The notes under the pieces: model-generated | Databases searched by the model: none | Told to the model about the DNA's origin: nothing | Seen by the model: the letters and a program-made list of their open reading frames with translations, nothing else | In this document: positions 48,769-58,126 of the stretch, one piece after another | Numbering within the stretch: the first letter of the stretch is position 1 | Layout: the number at the start of each line of letters is the position of its first letter | Source: Aureococcus anophagefferens | Taxonomy: Eukaryota; Sar; Pelagophyceae; Pelagomonadales; Pelagomonadaceae | Direction: 5' to 3' | Assembly: GCF_000186865.1 (NCBI RefSeq) | Contig: NW_008705583.1 | Location: forward strand, 65,673 to 129,672 | DNA length: 64,000 bases | Position numbers and translations under genes: made by a program

Positions 48769-49932
48769 ATGGTCGCCGCCGCGGCCCTGCTGGCCCTGGC
48801 GTCGCTCGCCGGGGCCGCGCCGACCTACGTGACCATCCCGCCGCAGCGCTGCGGCCTGCAGAACGTGCCGCACGATCCGGGCCGGTCGACGCGCATCGCC
48901 GTGGCCCTCTTCGGCCTCGTGCGCCACAACTGCACCATGGCCAACTTCGAGCGGTTCCTCGTCGCGCCGCTCCTCGCGCACCGGGGCCACCAGTACACGA
49001 TGGACGTCTTCCTCCACGCCAACGTCGTCGCGAAGATCACGAACGCGCGGACGAACGAGGACCACGAGGTCCTGCCGGGCTACGTCGACTGGGCGCGCTT
49101 CGCGCCGTGCCGCTACACGCTCGAGGACCAGGACGTGCTCGACATCAAGCTCGCGCGGCTGCGGCGGCGCGTCGTCGAGCACGGCAAGGACTTTTACGGC
49201 GACAACGGCGACTCGATCAAGAACCTGCTCCGCGCGCTCTACTCGCTCAAGCAGTCCGCGCACCTCGTCGAGGCGCGCGAGCTCGAGCTCCAGCGGCGCT
49301 ACCACACGGTCGTGTCCGTGCGCGTCGACACGATCTTCACGCGCGAGGTGCCCGGCGCCATCTACGAGTACGTGCGCCGGAGCCCCGTCGCGAAGCTCTT
49401 CATCCCGCACTTCGGGTGCTCGATCAACGGCGACCTGCTCATGAACGACCGCTTCGCCATGGGCCAGCGCGACGCCATGGTCGACGCCTACCTCACGCGC
49501 GTCGACACCATCGCCAACTACTCCGGCGCGACGGACGGCAGCCGCCACGGCGGCCTCACGGGCGAGCGGCACCTCCTCAACACGCTCCAGATCCACAACG
49601 TCGCCGTCGCGCGCATGTACGAGTTCTGCCTGCGGCGCGTCCGCGCGGGCGGCCGCATCTGGCTCAAGCTCTTCCAGCCCCTCGACGACCACCAGTGCCC
49701 CCTCGAGCTCGTCGACCACTGCGGCCAGGAGTGCATGCGCGACCAGCCGCGCTGCGACGTCGGCGTCGGCTGCTACCAGCGCGGCGTCCACCGCCAGTCG
49801 CGCCTCTTCGACGGCACGGACTGGTGCAACAACCCGCGCAAGGACTACGCCTGCAAGTACGACTTCAAGAAGCTCGGCTTCCTCTCCTTCTCCAAGGAGT
49901 ACCGGCCCTACACGGACTTCATGTACGAGTAA
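48769..49932 (+). CDS. Lumenal glycosyltransferase-like protein
   Basis: 387 residues. The signal peptide is MVAAAALLALASLAGAAPTY. The body begins RIAVALFGLVRHNCTMANFE, then QYTMDVFLHANVVAKITNAR and, in the middle, HTVVSVRVDTIFTREVPGAI followed by NGDLLMNDRFAMGQRDAMVD, a layout seen in uncharacterised algal and plant glycosyltransferase-like proteins with a DxD-like acceptor/donor site (here VRVDT). Six cysteines near the C-terminus (HCGQECMRDQPRCDVGVGC) suggest disulfides. Donor and acceptor are unknown. The leader contains CAACTTGCATTTTTCAAG about 65 bp upstream of the ATG. Confidence 0.65.
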   Translation: MVAAAALLALASLAGAAPTYVTIPPQRCGLQNVPHDPGRSTRIAVALFGLVRHNCTMANFERFLVAPLLAHRGHQYTMDVFLHANVVAKITNARTNEDHEVLPGYVDWARFAPCRYTLEDQDVLDIKLARLRRRVVEHGKDFYGDNGDSIKNLLRALYSLKQSAHLVEARELELQRRYHTVVSVRVDTIFTREVPGAIYEYVRRSPVAKLFIPHFGCSINGDLLMNDRFAMGQRDAMVDAYLTRVDTIANYSGATDGSRHGGLTGERHLLNTLQIHNVAVARMYEFCLRRVRAGGRIWLKLFQPLDDHQCPLELVDHCGQECMRDQPRCDVGVGCYQRGVHRQSRLFDGTDWCNNPRKDYACKYDFKKLGFLSFSKEYRPYTDFMYE

Positions 49933-50031
49933 CGATAAGGGTTAACTATTTGGGTTGCAGCTGCACCATGCAGCCGTAAAAACCGACGATCTAGCGCGCC
50001 GCGACGTTTAGAGCTGCCCCGCCAGCCAATT

Positions 50032-52541
50032 ATGGTCAACACGCCGCGCCAGAAGGCCTACGCCATGGGGGGCAAGCGGCATTCGCACGACCACGAGGGC
50101 ATCGGCGTGCAGCAGTCGAGCGTCGGCGCCCTCATCGGCAAGAGCGACGCGGCGATGAAGAAGCGCCTGGGCATCAGCGACGCCGACGAGGCGCGCCGGA
50201 CCGTCGAGACTTTGGCGGCCTGCGGCGGCGTGAGCGCGCTCGCGGCGGCCTGCGGGTCGAGCGTCGGCGACTTTGGGTCCGGCCTCTGGACGGGCGACGA
50301 CGTCGCGCGCGCGTGCGGCGCCGTGCTGGAAGCGAACGGCAGGGCCGCGCCGAGCCGCGGCGCGCTCGAGTTCCTCTTCCGGGCCGCGCGCACGGGCGGC
50401 GCCCACGCCGGGTCCCGCGCCGCGGCGACGCCCCTCGACGGCCTCGTGCTGGCCCGGGCCTTCCGGGCCGCGGCCGCGCCGGCCGTCGTCCGCGCGCTCG
50501 AAAACGCGTTCGACGCGAAGTTCCCGGGCGGCGCCGCGCCGGCGCCGGCGCTCGGCGCCCTCGTCAACGGCGCCATGCCGCCGGCGTTCCTCGACTGCTT
50601 CCGCGTCGAGGGCGGCGCCGTGTCGCGCGAGGCCTGGGTCGACGGCCACGTGGACCACTGCCGGGGCGTCCGCGGCTTCCCGGACGCGCCCGGCGACTAC
50701 GACGAGCTGCTCGCGGCCGCGTGGCACGCGGCGCCGCCGCCGCCGCCGCGCGCCGTAGTCAAGGGCCCGGCGGGCACGTCCCTCGCCGCGGCGCTCGGCG
50801 CCGCGCGGCCCGCCGCGGCCGGGGGCCCGAAGCCGCTCTCGGCCGCGGTCCGCGACGCCAAAGCCGCCAGGGACGGCCTCGAGCCCCGCGGCGCCGCGGC
50901 CCACGTCGCCGCCGGCGCGCCGCCCCACACGTCCCTCAAGCGGAACGTCGTCCTCTTCTCCGCCGTACCAGGCGCGAGCGTCAAAGACGCGCTCGCGCCG
51001 CCCGACGACGCGTCTGGGAGGGCGCCGCCGCGGCCGCGCGCGCGCGCGCTCGCCGTCGACGTCGAGGTGACTTTGGACGCCATGCGCCTGGCGCTGACGC
51101 AGGGCACCGTCGAGTCGGGCCTGGCGGTCTTGGCGGCCCTCAAGCGCCGCTGCGCGGCGCATGCCCGGGGGCTCGCGCTCGGCGACTTCCGCGCGGCCGT
51201 CGCGGCCGTCTTCGCGGGCCGGAGCCGGCCGCCGGACGCGTCGCTCCGCGTCCTCTTCGACGCGCTCTCCGCGGCGCCGCCGGGCGCCCACCTCAGCGAC
51301 GCGCGCGTCGTCGCGCCGGCGGCCCTCGCGGACGCGCTCCGCGCGGACAAGCGGCCCGCGCGGCCGCGCGCGGCGCTCGCGGACGCCGCGCTCGCGGCCC
51401 TCGGCGGGCCGGCGAGCGTCGGCGCGCTCCTGGCGAACTACGCGGCGTCGAAGCACCCCCTGGTCCTCGCGCGGGCGCTGCCCGCGCCAAAAGCCGCGGA
51501 CCTCTTCCGCGAGTCGCTCGCGGCCGCGGCGGCGCTCGACGCGCGCGCGGACGTGTCGCGGCGCGCGTTCCTCGACGCCTGCGCGGACCTGTCCTACTGC
51601 TGCGGCGACGGGCCCGACGGCGACGCCAAGTATGCGTTGCGCCTCGGACCGCCCTGCGGCGCGGCGACGGCGGCCCCGGCGCCGCGACGGCGGCTCGCGG
51701 TGTGCGTCACGGGCCGCGACGGCGAACGGTCGATCGCCTACGTCGACGACGACGGCGACGCGGATTTCCCGGACGAGCCCTGGACGGAGGCGCGCCTCTT
51801 CCAGGCGCTGGGCGCGCGGCTGTGTGGATTCCAACCACTGGTTTGGGTGGTCCTGACCAAACTTGAGAATTCTCTAGCTCGGTCACATCGAAGTCGATTC
51901 GGCTGATTTTTGGACGAATCGATTGCTCTTGTCAAGTTCTCGAAGCACAGTGAAAGAGTCTGGTCCAAATAGTTCAATTACGCGCACATTGAAGTTGGGT
52001 TGAAGATTTGGAATCCACACAGGCGCGCGGGGCGTCTTCGCGGCGTCCGCGCGGCTCGCGGGGCCGGGCGAGGCGGACGCGTGGGCCGCGGCCGCGGCGC
52101 GCGCCGCGGGCGCCGCGGGCGCGTCCAAGGCCGAGGGCAAGCTCGCGCGCCACCCGGAGCTCTACCACAGCGGCGCGCCTTCGAGCGTCCTTTCTTACGA
52201 CGGACGCGTCCCTTCTTTTTCCGCGACGGACGCGTCCTTTTTTTTACGACGGACTCACATCCCTTGGTTCCTGCGCAGGCACGCAGGTCCACATCGGCGA
52301 CGACGGCGGGCCCGCGGCCGAGGGCGTCGCGACGCGCGAGAAGCGCAAGGTCTGGCGCAAGCCCGCGCCGGCGGCCGCGCGGACCCGCGACTTCAGCGGC
52401 GTGTCCCTGCGCCACGGGCCGGACCTGTCCCTGTCGTCGCTGACGCACGACCCCGTGTCGCCGCGGCTCCGCCCCGCGGCGCAGACGGCCCACACGGGCC
52501 TCCACACGAGCTCCTGGTCCATCGGCGACGGCGGCTGCTGA
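50032..52541 (+). CDS. Calcyphosin/EF-hand-like repeat protein, possibly axonemal
   Basis: Exons 50032-51811, 52023-52172 and 52279-52541 give 730 residues. Both introns have GC-AG ends; the first is an introner. At least two repeats resemble degenerate EF-hand modules of calcyphosin-type proteins: AFLDCFRVEGGAVSREAWVD with YDELLAAAWHAAP, and ADVSRRAFLDACADLSYCCG with DGDAKYALRLG. Calcium ligands are mostly lost. The N-terminus (GGKRHSHDHEGIGVQQSSVG) and the C-terminus (RTRDFSGVSLRHGPDLSLSS, THTGLH-like end) look disordered. Similar proteins occur in flagellar proteomes, so an axonemal role is conceivable, but this is inference. Confidence 0.62.
51820..52022 (+). mobile_element. Introner element, family A (intron 1 of the calcyphosin-like gene)
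   Basis: 203 bp from CTGTGTGGATTCCAA to TTGGAATCCACACAG, the best-preserved inverted ends of the family (15 bp each, perfect). It is flanked by an exact 8 bp duplication GCGCGCGG (51812-51819 and 52023-52030). The intron is 51812-52022 (211 bp), GC-AG, and its removal joins LGARG in frame. Confidence 0.93.
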
Positions 52542-52558
52542 CTGACACCCCCCCCCAC

Positions 52559-53617
52559 CTAGTTGAGCAGCCTAAAGCGGAAGTCGGACAGGCCGAGCTG
52601 GCCCGGGAGGCCCCGGGGCCCGCGCGCGTACGCGGGCCGCGGGTCCGCGCAGCACTCCGACGCCGCGCGGGACCAGGACCGCCTCTCGGCGTCGGCGACG
52701 CAGGCGCAGGCGAGGCCGAAGCAGGCCGCGAGGGGGTTGTAGTGCTCCTGCTTCGCCTGGTGGACGGCGTAGGCCTTGAGGGGCGCGTAGAGGAGCTCGC
52801 CCTCGTTCAACACGGCCGCGGCGGCGGAGAAGGTCGACTTGGCCGCGACGAAGAGCGTCGGCGCCGTGACGAGCTCGTGGAAGGTGTGCAACGGGTCGCC
52901 GCCGAGGCGCCAGTGGACGCGCGGGTGCGTCGCGAGCGCGGGCCCGAAGTCCTCCGGCCGGCCCTCGCTGTAGACGCAGACCGTCGCGCCCGGCGCGCGC
53001 CGCAGCGCCGCGTCGACGACGCAGAGCAGCGTCGCGTTCGTCTCCTTGTGGCCCGCGGCGCCGCCGGCGACGACGTGGTCCCCGCGGCGCGCGTGGATGC
53101 GCACGGCGCAGTCCGGCGGCGCGGGGAAGCCGACTTTCGGCGCGGCGTCGTAGAGCCGGCGGAGCGCCCCGCGCGTCGTCGCGTTGTGCAGGAAGGTCCA
53201 GAGGCTGTACTTGGGCGCCGGCCGCGGCCACTCGATGGTCGACAACCGCCAGCCCGCCGTCGCGCCCTCGCGCCGCAGCCGCCCGTTGCTGCAGCCGATG
53301 GACGCGCCCTCGGGGTCCGGCGGCAGGGTCTCGTCGCGCCGCGGCGACGACAGCAGGTGGCGGCAGGCGTCGCCGGACCGCAGGCCCGTGAACGCCTCGG
53401 CGCGGCGCGGGTCCGCGCCGTGGGCCAGCGTCTGGAACGACGAGTGCACGTAGCAGCAGTCGCCGTGGGCGGCGCAGGCGCCGAAGACGGCCATGTGGTG
53501 GAAGTACTGGGACCCGAAGCCGTCGCGCCCGCCGGGGCTGCACAGCAGGAGCGGCTGCTCCACCGCGGACGCCGCGGCGGCGACGAGGAACGCGAGCCGG
53601 CGCTGCGCGACGACCAT
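52559..53617 (-). CDS. Fucosyltransferase-like secretory protein
   Basis: 352 residues. Signal MVVAQRRLAFLVAAAASAVE; then GRDGFGSQYFHHMAVFGACA, the glycine-rich donor-site opening, and CAVRIHARRGDHVVAGGAAG, the HxRxGD signature of the fucosyltransferase superfamily (alpha-1,2/1,6 and O-fucosyl). The C-terminal half has RVHWRLGGDPLHTFHELVTA and TLFVAAKSTFSAAAAVLNEG, matching the late S-x-F-S motif of these enzymes. Several cysteines (CFGLACACVADAERR) fit lumenal disulfides. GDP-fucose as donor is inferred. Head-to-head with DIM1 (185 bp). Confidence 0.72.
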   Translation of the reverse strand: MVVAQRRLAFLVAAAASAVEQPLLLCSPGGRDGFGSQYFHHMAVFGACAAHGDCCYVHSSFQTLAHGADPRRAEAFTGLRSGDACRHLLSSPRRDETLPPDPEGASIGCSNGRLRREGATAGWRLSTIEWPRPAPKYSLWTFLHNATTRGALRRLYDAAPKVGFPAPPDCAVRIHARRGDHVVAGGAAGHKETNATLLCVVDAALRRAPGATVCVYSEGRPEDFGPALATHPRVHWRLGGDPLHTFHELVTAPTLFVAAKSTFSAAAAVLNEGELLYAPLKAYAVHQAKQEHYNPLAACFGLACACVADAERRSWSRAASECCADPRPAYARGPRGLPGQLGLSDFRFRLLN

Positions 53618-53802
53618 CGTGTGCGCTGCCCCGCTCCGAGCACTGCAACTTGCCGATCAACATCCAAAATCGTCGATAGGACCAGGTCTGGTGCTGTCCG
53701 AAGTGTGCCATCGTCGGCCCAGGAGCCAGCGTCGTCGCACCGCCAGCCACACGACATCCCTCGCACGCTCGTCGCCGCGCCGCAGTATATTAAAAAGACG
53801 CC

Positions 53803-54741
53803 ATGCCCAAGCGCAAGCGCGACGAGGCGCGGGGCGGCGGCGAGGAGCGGGGCGCGTCGAGCCACCTGCTCGCGGCGAACAAGGACCTCGGGCAGAACTT
53901 TTTGAAGAACCCGGCCATCGTCGACGCCATCGTCGAGCGCGCGAAGCTCCAGCCGACGGACAGCGTGCTCGAGATCGGCCCCGGCACGGGCAACCTCACG
54001 GTGAAGCTCCTCGCGCAGGCGAAGAAGCTCACGTGCGTCGAGTTCGACCGGCGCATGGTCCGCGAGGTCGCCAAGCGCGTGGAGAACGACCCGCGCAAGC
54101 ACCGCCTCGAGATGGTCCACGGCGACGTGCTCAAGGTCGCGCTGCCCTACTTCGACGTCTGCGTCGCGAACCTGCCGTACAACATCTCGTCGCCGTTCCT
54201 CTTCAAGCTCCTCGCGCACCGGCCCCACTTCCGGTCCGCGGTCATCATGTTCCAGGAGGAGTTCGCCCAGCGGCTGTCGGCGAAGCCCGGCGACGCGCTC
54301 TACTGCCGCCTCAGCGTGAACACGCAGCTCCTCGCCAAGGTCACGCAGCTCATCAAGGTCGGCCGCAACAACTTCCGGCCGCCGCCCAAGGTCGACTCGC
54401 GCGTCGTCAAGATCGAGGTGCGCAACCCGCCGCCGCCCGTCAACTTCGTCGAGTGGGACGGCCTCGTGAAGCTCTGCTTCAACCGCAAGAACAAGACGCT
54501 CCGGTCCACGTTCACGAACAAGAAGACGCTCGCGGATCTCGAGACGTCCTGGAAGACGTTCCGGGCGCTGTCCATGACCGACGCCGACGAGGCCGCGGAC
54601 GCGCCGGACGTCAAGGCCCTCGTCGAGGCCATCATGGAGGACCCGCGCTTCAAGGACAAGCGCGCGGCGAAGATGGACCTCGACGACTTCCTCGCGCTCC
54701 TCGTCGCCTTCAACGAGAAGGGCCTGCATTTTAGCTCGTAA
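53803..54741 (+). CDS. DIM1: 18S rRNA adenine dimethyltransferase DIM1
   Basis: 312 residues. LLAANKDLGQNFLKNPAIVD opens the KsgA/Dim1 fold; SVLEIGPGTGNLTVKLL is motif I, LTCVEFDRRMVREVAKRV follows, then EMVHGDVLKVALPYFDVCVA and NLPYNISSPFLFKLLAHRP, the catalytic NLPY. The C-terminal part (FRPPPKVDSRVVKIEVRNPP, WDGLVKLCFNRKNKTLRSTF) is the eukaryotic DIM1 version rather than mitochondrial TFB1M. The enzyme dimethylates two adjacent adenines near the 3' end of 18S rRNA and is needed for pre-rRNA processing. A TATA-like TATATTAAAAA lies about 20 bp upstream of the ATG. Confidence 0.93.
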   Translation: MPKRKRDEARGGGEERGASSHLLAANKDLGQNFLKNPAIVDAIVERAKLQPTDSVLEIGPGTGNLTVKLLAQAKKLTCVEFDRRMVREVAKRVENDPRKHRLEMVHGDVLKVALPYFDVCVANLPYNISSPFLFKLLAHRPHFRSAVIMFQEEFAQRLSAKPGDALYCRLSVNTQLLAKVTQLIKVGRNNFRPPPKVDSRVVKIEVRNPPPPVNFVEWDGLVKLCFNRKNKTLRSTFTNKKTLADLETSWKTFRALSMTDADEAADAPDVKALVEAIMEDPRFKDKRAAKMDLDDFLALLVAFNEKGLHFSS

Positions 54742-55199
54742 CAGCGGGGTCCGGGCACGATCGCGCGCGGGACTCCGAGGCTCGCGTCCTCGTGCGTTCG
54801 AGCGTGTCTTCGTGCTTACTTTTGGGGCGGACCGGAGCGCGGCGCGTCGTGGTCGGAGCCCGCGGTCGAATGCGAGTCCGCGGGCTCGTCACGTCTCACA
54901 ACCGCGCCACGTTGACTGCCAGCACGCATTTGCCCTTGTGGGTGGCAAAGTCCACGGCCTCGCCGGCGTTGGTGCGGCCTTTCAAATCGAAGAACGACAT
55001 GCTTGTCGCGTCGGCGTGGCAGCGCGGCTCGACGGCAGCGCGGCCGCTTAGACTCTCGTATTGCTCCTGGGGCAAAGATGCCGCTCAAACTGAACTTCAA
55101 CCAATTCCGAGGCGCTCATAGGCTATTCATAGGCTGGCTGCCTCGCTGGGCAGCCTCGCATCGAGCTGCCTGGCGGCCTCGTGCTCGCTGGCCAAAGCG
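54742..55199. other. Intergenic region between DIM1 and PhzF genes
   Basis: 458 bp. It contains the glutathione-peroxidase-like exon remnant at 54896-55000 (minus) and an inverted repeat GGAGCCCGCGGTCGAATGCG / TCCGCGGGCTC at about 54856-54887. Before the PhzF start lies AACTGAACTTCAACCAATTCC (55088-55108), which resembles the TTCAAC motif upstream of other genes, and a CATAGGCTATTCATAGGCTGG short repeat. Confidence 0.45.
54896..55000 (-). pseudogene. Glutathione peroxidase N-terminal remnant (orphan first exon)
   Basis: A 34-codon frame starting with ATG at 55000 reads SFFDLKGRTNAGEAVDFAT, then HKGKCVLAVNVA and a stop three codons later. This matches the conserved start of glutathione peroxidases (phenylalanine-Asp-Leu start, xDGxxVDFxxxKGK, VLxVNVA) up to just before the catalytic Cys/Sec. 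A GT follows directly after the last conserved codon, so it may once have been exon 1. The remainder (CGLT, WNF, catalytic Gln and Trp) is absent: the minus strand beyond is antisense to DIM1. I take it as a truncated relic. Confidence 0.6.
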
Positions 55200-56195
55200 A
55201 TGGAGGCGCTCATGTGCGTGTCCAGCGAGCATTCGCTCTCCGATTTCATGAGCAGCGGCTTGTTCTGCGAGGTCGATCCCGCGCGTAAATTGACCTTCGA
55301 GACCGTCGACGTCTTCACGGACGAGAGGTTCAAGGGCGGCAACCCGCTGGCCGTCGTCTTCGGCGCCGAGGGCTGCAGCACGGAGACGCTGCAGCGCATC
55401 GCGCGCGAGTTCAACTACGCCGAGATCGCGTTCGTGCTGCCGCCGGAGGATCCGACGAAGACCGCGCGCGTGCGCATCTTCACGCCGCTGGAGGAGTACC
55501 CCTTCGCCGGCCACCCGAACGTCGGCACGGCCTGCGTGCTCGCGCGGCGCGGCGTCGCGTTCGGCCGCCCCGTCGGCGACGCGCTCGTCTTCGAGGAGGC
55601 CGCGGGCGACGTCTCCGTCGAGATCGCGCGCAACGGCAACGGCCAGGTCGCCGGGTCGACGATCGCCGCGCCGGAGCCCTTCGCCGCGGGCCGGACCTTC
55701 GAGCCCGCGGACGTCGCGGCCTGCCTGGGGCTGCCCGCGGACGCCGTCGACGCGTCGCTCCACGCGCCCCTGGTCGCGAGCGTCGGGCTGCCCTTTGTGT
55801 TCGTGCGGCTCTCGACGCTCTACGCGCTCAGGTCCGCGACGCCGGACGTCGCCGCGTGGCGGGCGGCCCTCGCGGGCACGAACGGCATGGTCCACGCCTA
55901 CGCCAAGGTCGGCGACAACTCGTACCGCGCGCGCAACTTCTGCCCGCTCGAGGACGCGGCCGAGGACGCGGCGACGGGCTCCGCGAACGCGGCGCTCCTG
56001 GGGCTGCTCGCGACGTGCGAGCCGGGCTTCCCCGACGAGGGCACCGTGTCCATCCTCGTCGTGCAGGGCGTCGAGATGGGCCGGCCGTCGTCCGTCTTCG
56101 CGCACTGCGACCGGTCCAAGGGCGAGACCACGGCCATCCGCGTCGGCGGCGACGTCGTCGGGCCCGTCTTCTCCGGCGAGATCAACCTAGGCTAG
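55200..56195 (+). CDS. PhzF-family isomerase/epimerase-like protein
   Basis: 331 residues. FETVDVFTDERFKGGNPLAV is the classic PhzF opening; FNYAEIAFVLPP carries the catalytic glutamate, RIFTPLEEYPFAGHPNVGTA the GHP motif, and the second half repeats the fold with ARNFCPLEDAAEDAATGSAN and ALLGLL. PhzF proteins have a diaminopimelate-epimerase-like fold; most eukaryotic members have unknown small-molecule substrates. The first 28 residues before KLTFET are extra and not clearly a targeting signal. The gene is convergent with the acyltransferase (11 bp between stops). Confidence 0.88.
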   Translation: MEALMCVSSEHSLSDFMSSGLFCEVDPARKLTFETVDVFTDERFKGGNPLAVVFGAEGCSTETLQRIAREFNYAEIAFVLPPEDPTKTARVRIFTPLEEYPFAGHPNVGTACVLARRGVAFGRPVGDALVFEEAAGDVSVEIARNGNGQVAGSTIAAPEPFAAGRTFEPADVAACLGLPADAVDASLHAPLVASVGLPFVFVRLSTLYALRSATPDVAAWRAALAGTNGMVHAYAKVGDNSYRARNFCPLEDAAEDAATGSANAALLGLLATCEPGFPDEGTVSILVVQGVEMGRPSSVFAHCDRSKGETTAIRVGGDVVGPVFSGEINLG

Positions 56196-56206
56196 CGCGC
56201 GGGCGT

Positions 56207-58126
56207 TTACGCGAGGTCCGCGCCGCGCCGCGCGAAGCGCGCGGAGTTCGCGCGGACGTAGTCGCAGAACGCGGCGCAGTCCAGGAGCGGGTCGCCGGCG
56301 CCCGAGCTCGTCGCGGCGATGAAGGCGTCGCGCTCCTCGTCGGCGGGGACGCGCGCGTTCGCCTCCGGGTCGAGCGCGAGGTCCGCGCGCGACCGCGGGA
56401 CGAGGCCCGTGCCGTCCGCGTCGAGAAGCCCGAAGACGAGCTCGAGCGCGCCCGACGCGCCGGACCCGACGCCGCCGGCCTCGAGGAGCGCGACGCCGAC
56501 GAGGAACGCGAAGAAGTCGACGGAATCCGCGTCCTTGCGCAGCAGGTTGAACAACGCGCGCGCGTCGTCCGCGCCGCCGCCGTCGGCGTCGTCGATCTCC
56601 GCGGAGTCGCCCCGCAGGGCCGCGCGGAACTGGGCCAGCGTCAGCGACCCGTCCTTCTCGTCGTCGGCCGACGCGAAGCGCTTCAGCGCGTCCGCGGCCG
56701 CGTGGCGCTCCGCCGCGGGCCCCAGCAGCCGCCGGAGCGCCGTGAGCTGGACGAGCGTCTTGTGCGGCGGCTCGCCCAGGTCCCGCGCGGTCATGTTGAG
56801 CCACATGTCGGCCCAGGAGTGGTCCGTCACGGGGCACCGCAGCGCCCGCGCCATGTCGTCGCGCGTGTTCCGCGCGAAGAGCGCCGGGTCCGCGCGCTCC
56901 GCCGCGTCCGGGACGCGCGTGGGCAGGAACTCGAGCCGCAGCCGGTTCCAGGGCTGGAGCATCATGCGCAGGCTCAGCTCGCCGAACTGGGGCCCCGCCG
57001 TCGTCCACGACGGGTCCAGCCCCAGGCCGCAGCGCACCGCGAAGGGGAACCGCGCGACGCACGGCTGCACGGCCGCGCCCGGCCCAAAGGCCCCGGGCTT
57101 GAACGCGATGAGCGCGCGGCCGTTCAACGTCGTCCCCTCGGGGAAGACGAGCACGGGCGGCCAGGCGCCGGGGGACGTGCGCGTGGTCCGGTGCGCGATC
57201 GCGTCGACGACGACCGCTCGGCTCGTCGCGTCCGACCGGTCGAGCCACAGAAGCTGGTAGAGCTTGCCCACGGGCCCGAGCGCCGGCAGGGCGGCGAAGT
57301 CGGACGCCGTCACGGGCGTCGCGCCGCCCGTGGCGATGAGGAGCGCGAGCGGCTCGATCATCGACAGGTGGTTGCAGACGACGACGCGCGCCGCGGGATC
57401 GACGGCGCCCGCCACCTCCACGCGCCAGAAGCCCATGCCCGCGAGCACGGCGCGCACGCACCACATGACCGGCGCGCCGACGGCGCGCCGCCAGCGCGGC
57501 ATGCGCTCCGTGTCCGGCAGCACGCGCGAGCGGTCCTCCGCGGCCGCGCGGAGCGGCAAAGCCTCGGGGCTCCGCGCCGCGCCGGCGAAGCGGAGCCGCC
57601 GCCGCTCCGCGACACGCGCGAGCAGGCTCTCGGGCCGCGTGCCGTCCCAGCCCGCCGTCGCGAGGTTCGCGAAGACGCACGCGCCGGCGACGGCCGCGAC
57701 GAGTATCGACAGCCGCGCGGGCAGGACCCAGGGCGCGAGGACCGCCATCTTCAGCCGCTCCGCCGCCGTCACGCGCCACGTCGCGTTGACCCAGGGGTTC
57801 GCGACGGACGAGTGGGCGTCGCGCACCTCCGAGAAGACCTCGAGCGACGCGCCGGACTTGGACCGGCGGACGCCGGGCGTCGCCGGCGTCGCGGCCGCCG
57901 CGAGGTCGACGCCGGCGGCGCCGGCGCAGCCGTCGCCGAGGCAGCCGGGCACGGTCGCGGCCTCCGTCGACGACACGAGCAGCGCCTCGAGGTCCTCGTT
58001 GCGGCCCCGCGTGAAGAGGCCGCAGAGCAGCCAGGAGAGGAAGGACGCGACCACCCAGTAGCACAGCGTGCCGGAGACGCCAAAGGAGGCGACGCTCGCG
58101 TAGCAGAGCGCGATCGCCTCGATCAT
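56207..58126 (-). CDS. LPCAT-like lysophospholipid acyltransferase with EF-hand region
   Basis: 639 residues. TM helices near the start (GVSGTLCYWVVASFLSWLLC) and at about 130-160 (LPARLSILVAAVAGACVFAN) precede a PlsC-type domain: RVVVCNHLSMIEPLALLIAT, PVGKLYQLLWLDRSDATSR, LVFPEGTTLNGRALIAFKPG. The catalytic box reads HLSMIE (His253, Glu258), so the usual HxxxxD aspartate is glutamate. The EGTT motif and FKPGAF are as in LPCAT1/2 and plant LPEAT. The C-terminal third is EF-hand-like (FASADDEKDGSLTLAQFRAA, ALELVFGLLDADGTGLV), as in animal LPCAT1/2. It probably re-acylates lysophospholipids in the ER; the effect of the Asp-to-Glu change is unknown. ATG at 58126; the codon at 58171 is GTG. Confidence 0.82.
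   Translation of the reverse strand: MIEAIALCYASVASFGVSGTLCYWVVASFLSWLLCGLFTRGRNEDLEALLVSSTEAATVPGCLGDGCAGAAGVDLAAAATPATPGVRRSKSGASLEVFSEVRDAHSSVANPWVNATWRVTAAERLKMAVLAPWVLPARLSILVAAVAGACVFANLATAGWDGTRPESLLARVAERRRLRFAGAARSPEALPLRAAAEDRSRVLPDTERMPRWRRAVGAPVMWCVRAVLAGMGFWRVEVAGAVDPAARVVVCNHLSMIEPLALLIATGGATPVTASDFAALPALGPVGKLYQLLWLDRSDATSRAVVVDAIAHRTTRTSPGAWPPVLVFPEGTTLNGRALIAFKPGAFGPGAAVQPCVARFPFAVRCGLGLDPSWTTAGPQFGELSLRMMLQPWNRLRLEFLPTRVPDAAERADPALFARNTRDDMARALRCPVTDHSWADMWLNMTARDLGEPPHKTLVQLTALRRLLGPAAERHAAADALKRFASADDEKDGSLTLAQFRAALRGDSAEIDDADGGGADDARALFNLLRKDADSVDFFAFLVGVALLEAGGVGSGASGALELVFGLLDADGTGLVPRSRADLALDPEANARVPADEERDAFIAATSSGAGDPLLDCAAFCDYVRANSARFARRGADLA

Noticed and set aside
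54812..55100. Small open frames on both strands next to the GPX remnant
   Set aside because: Only the 54896-55000 frame carries recognisable conservation; the others are shifted readings of it and of the GC-rich spacer.
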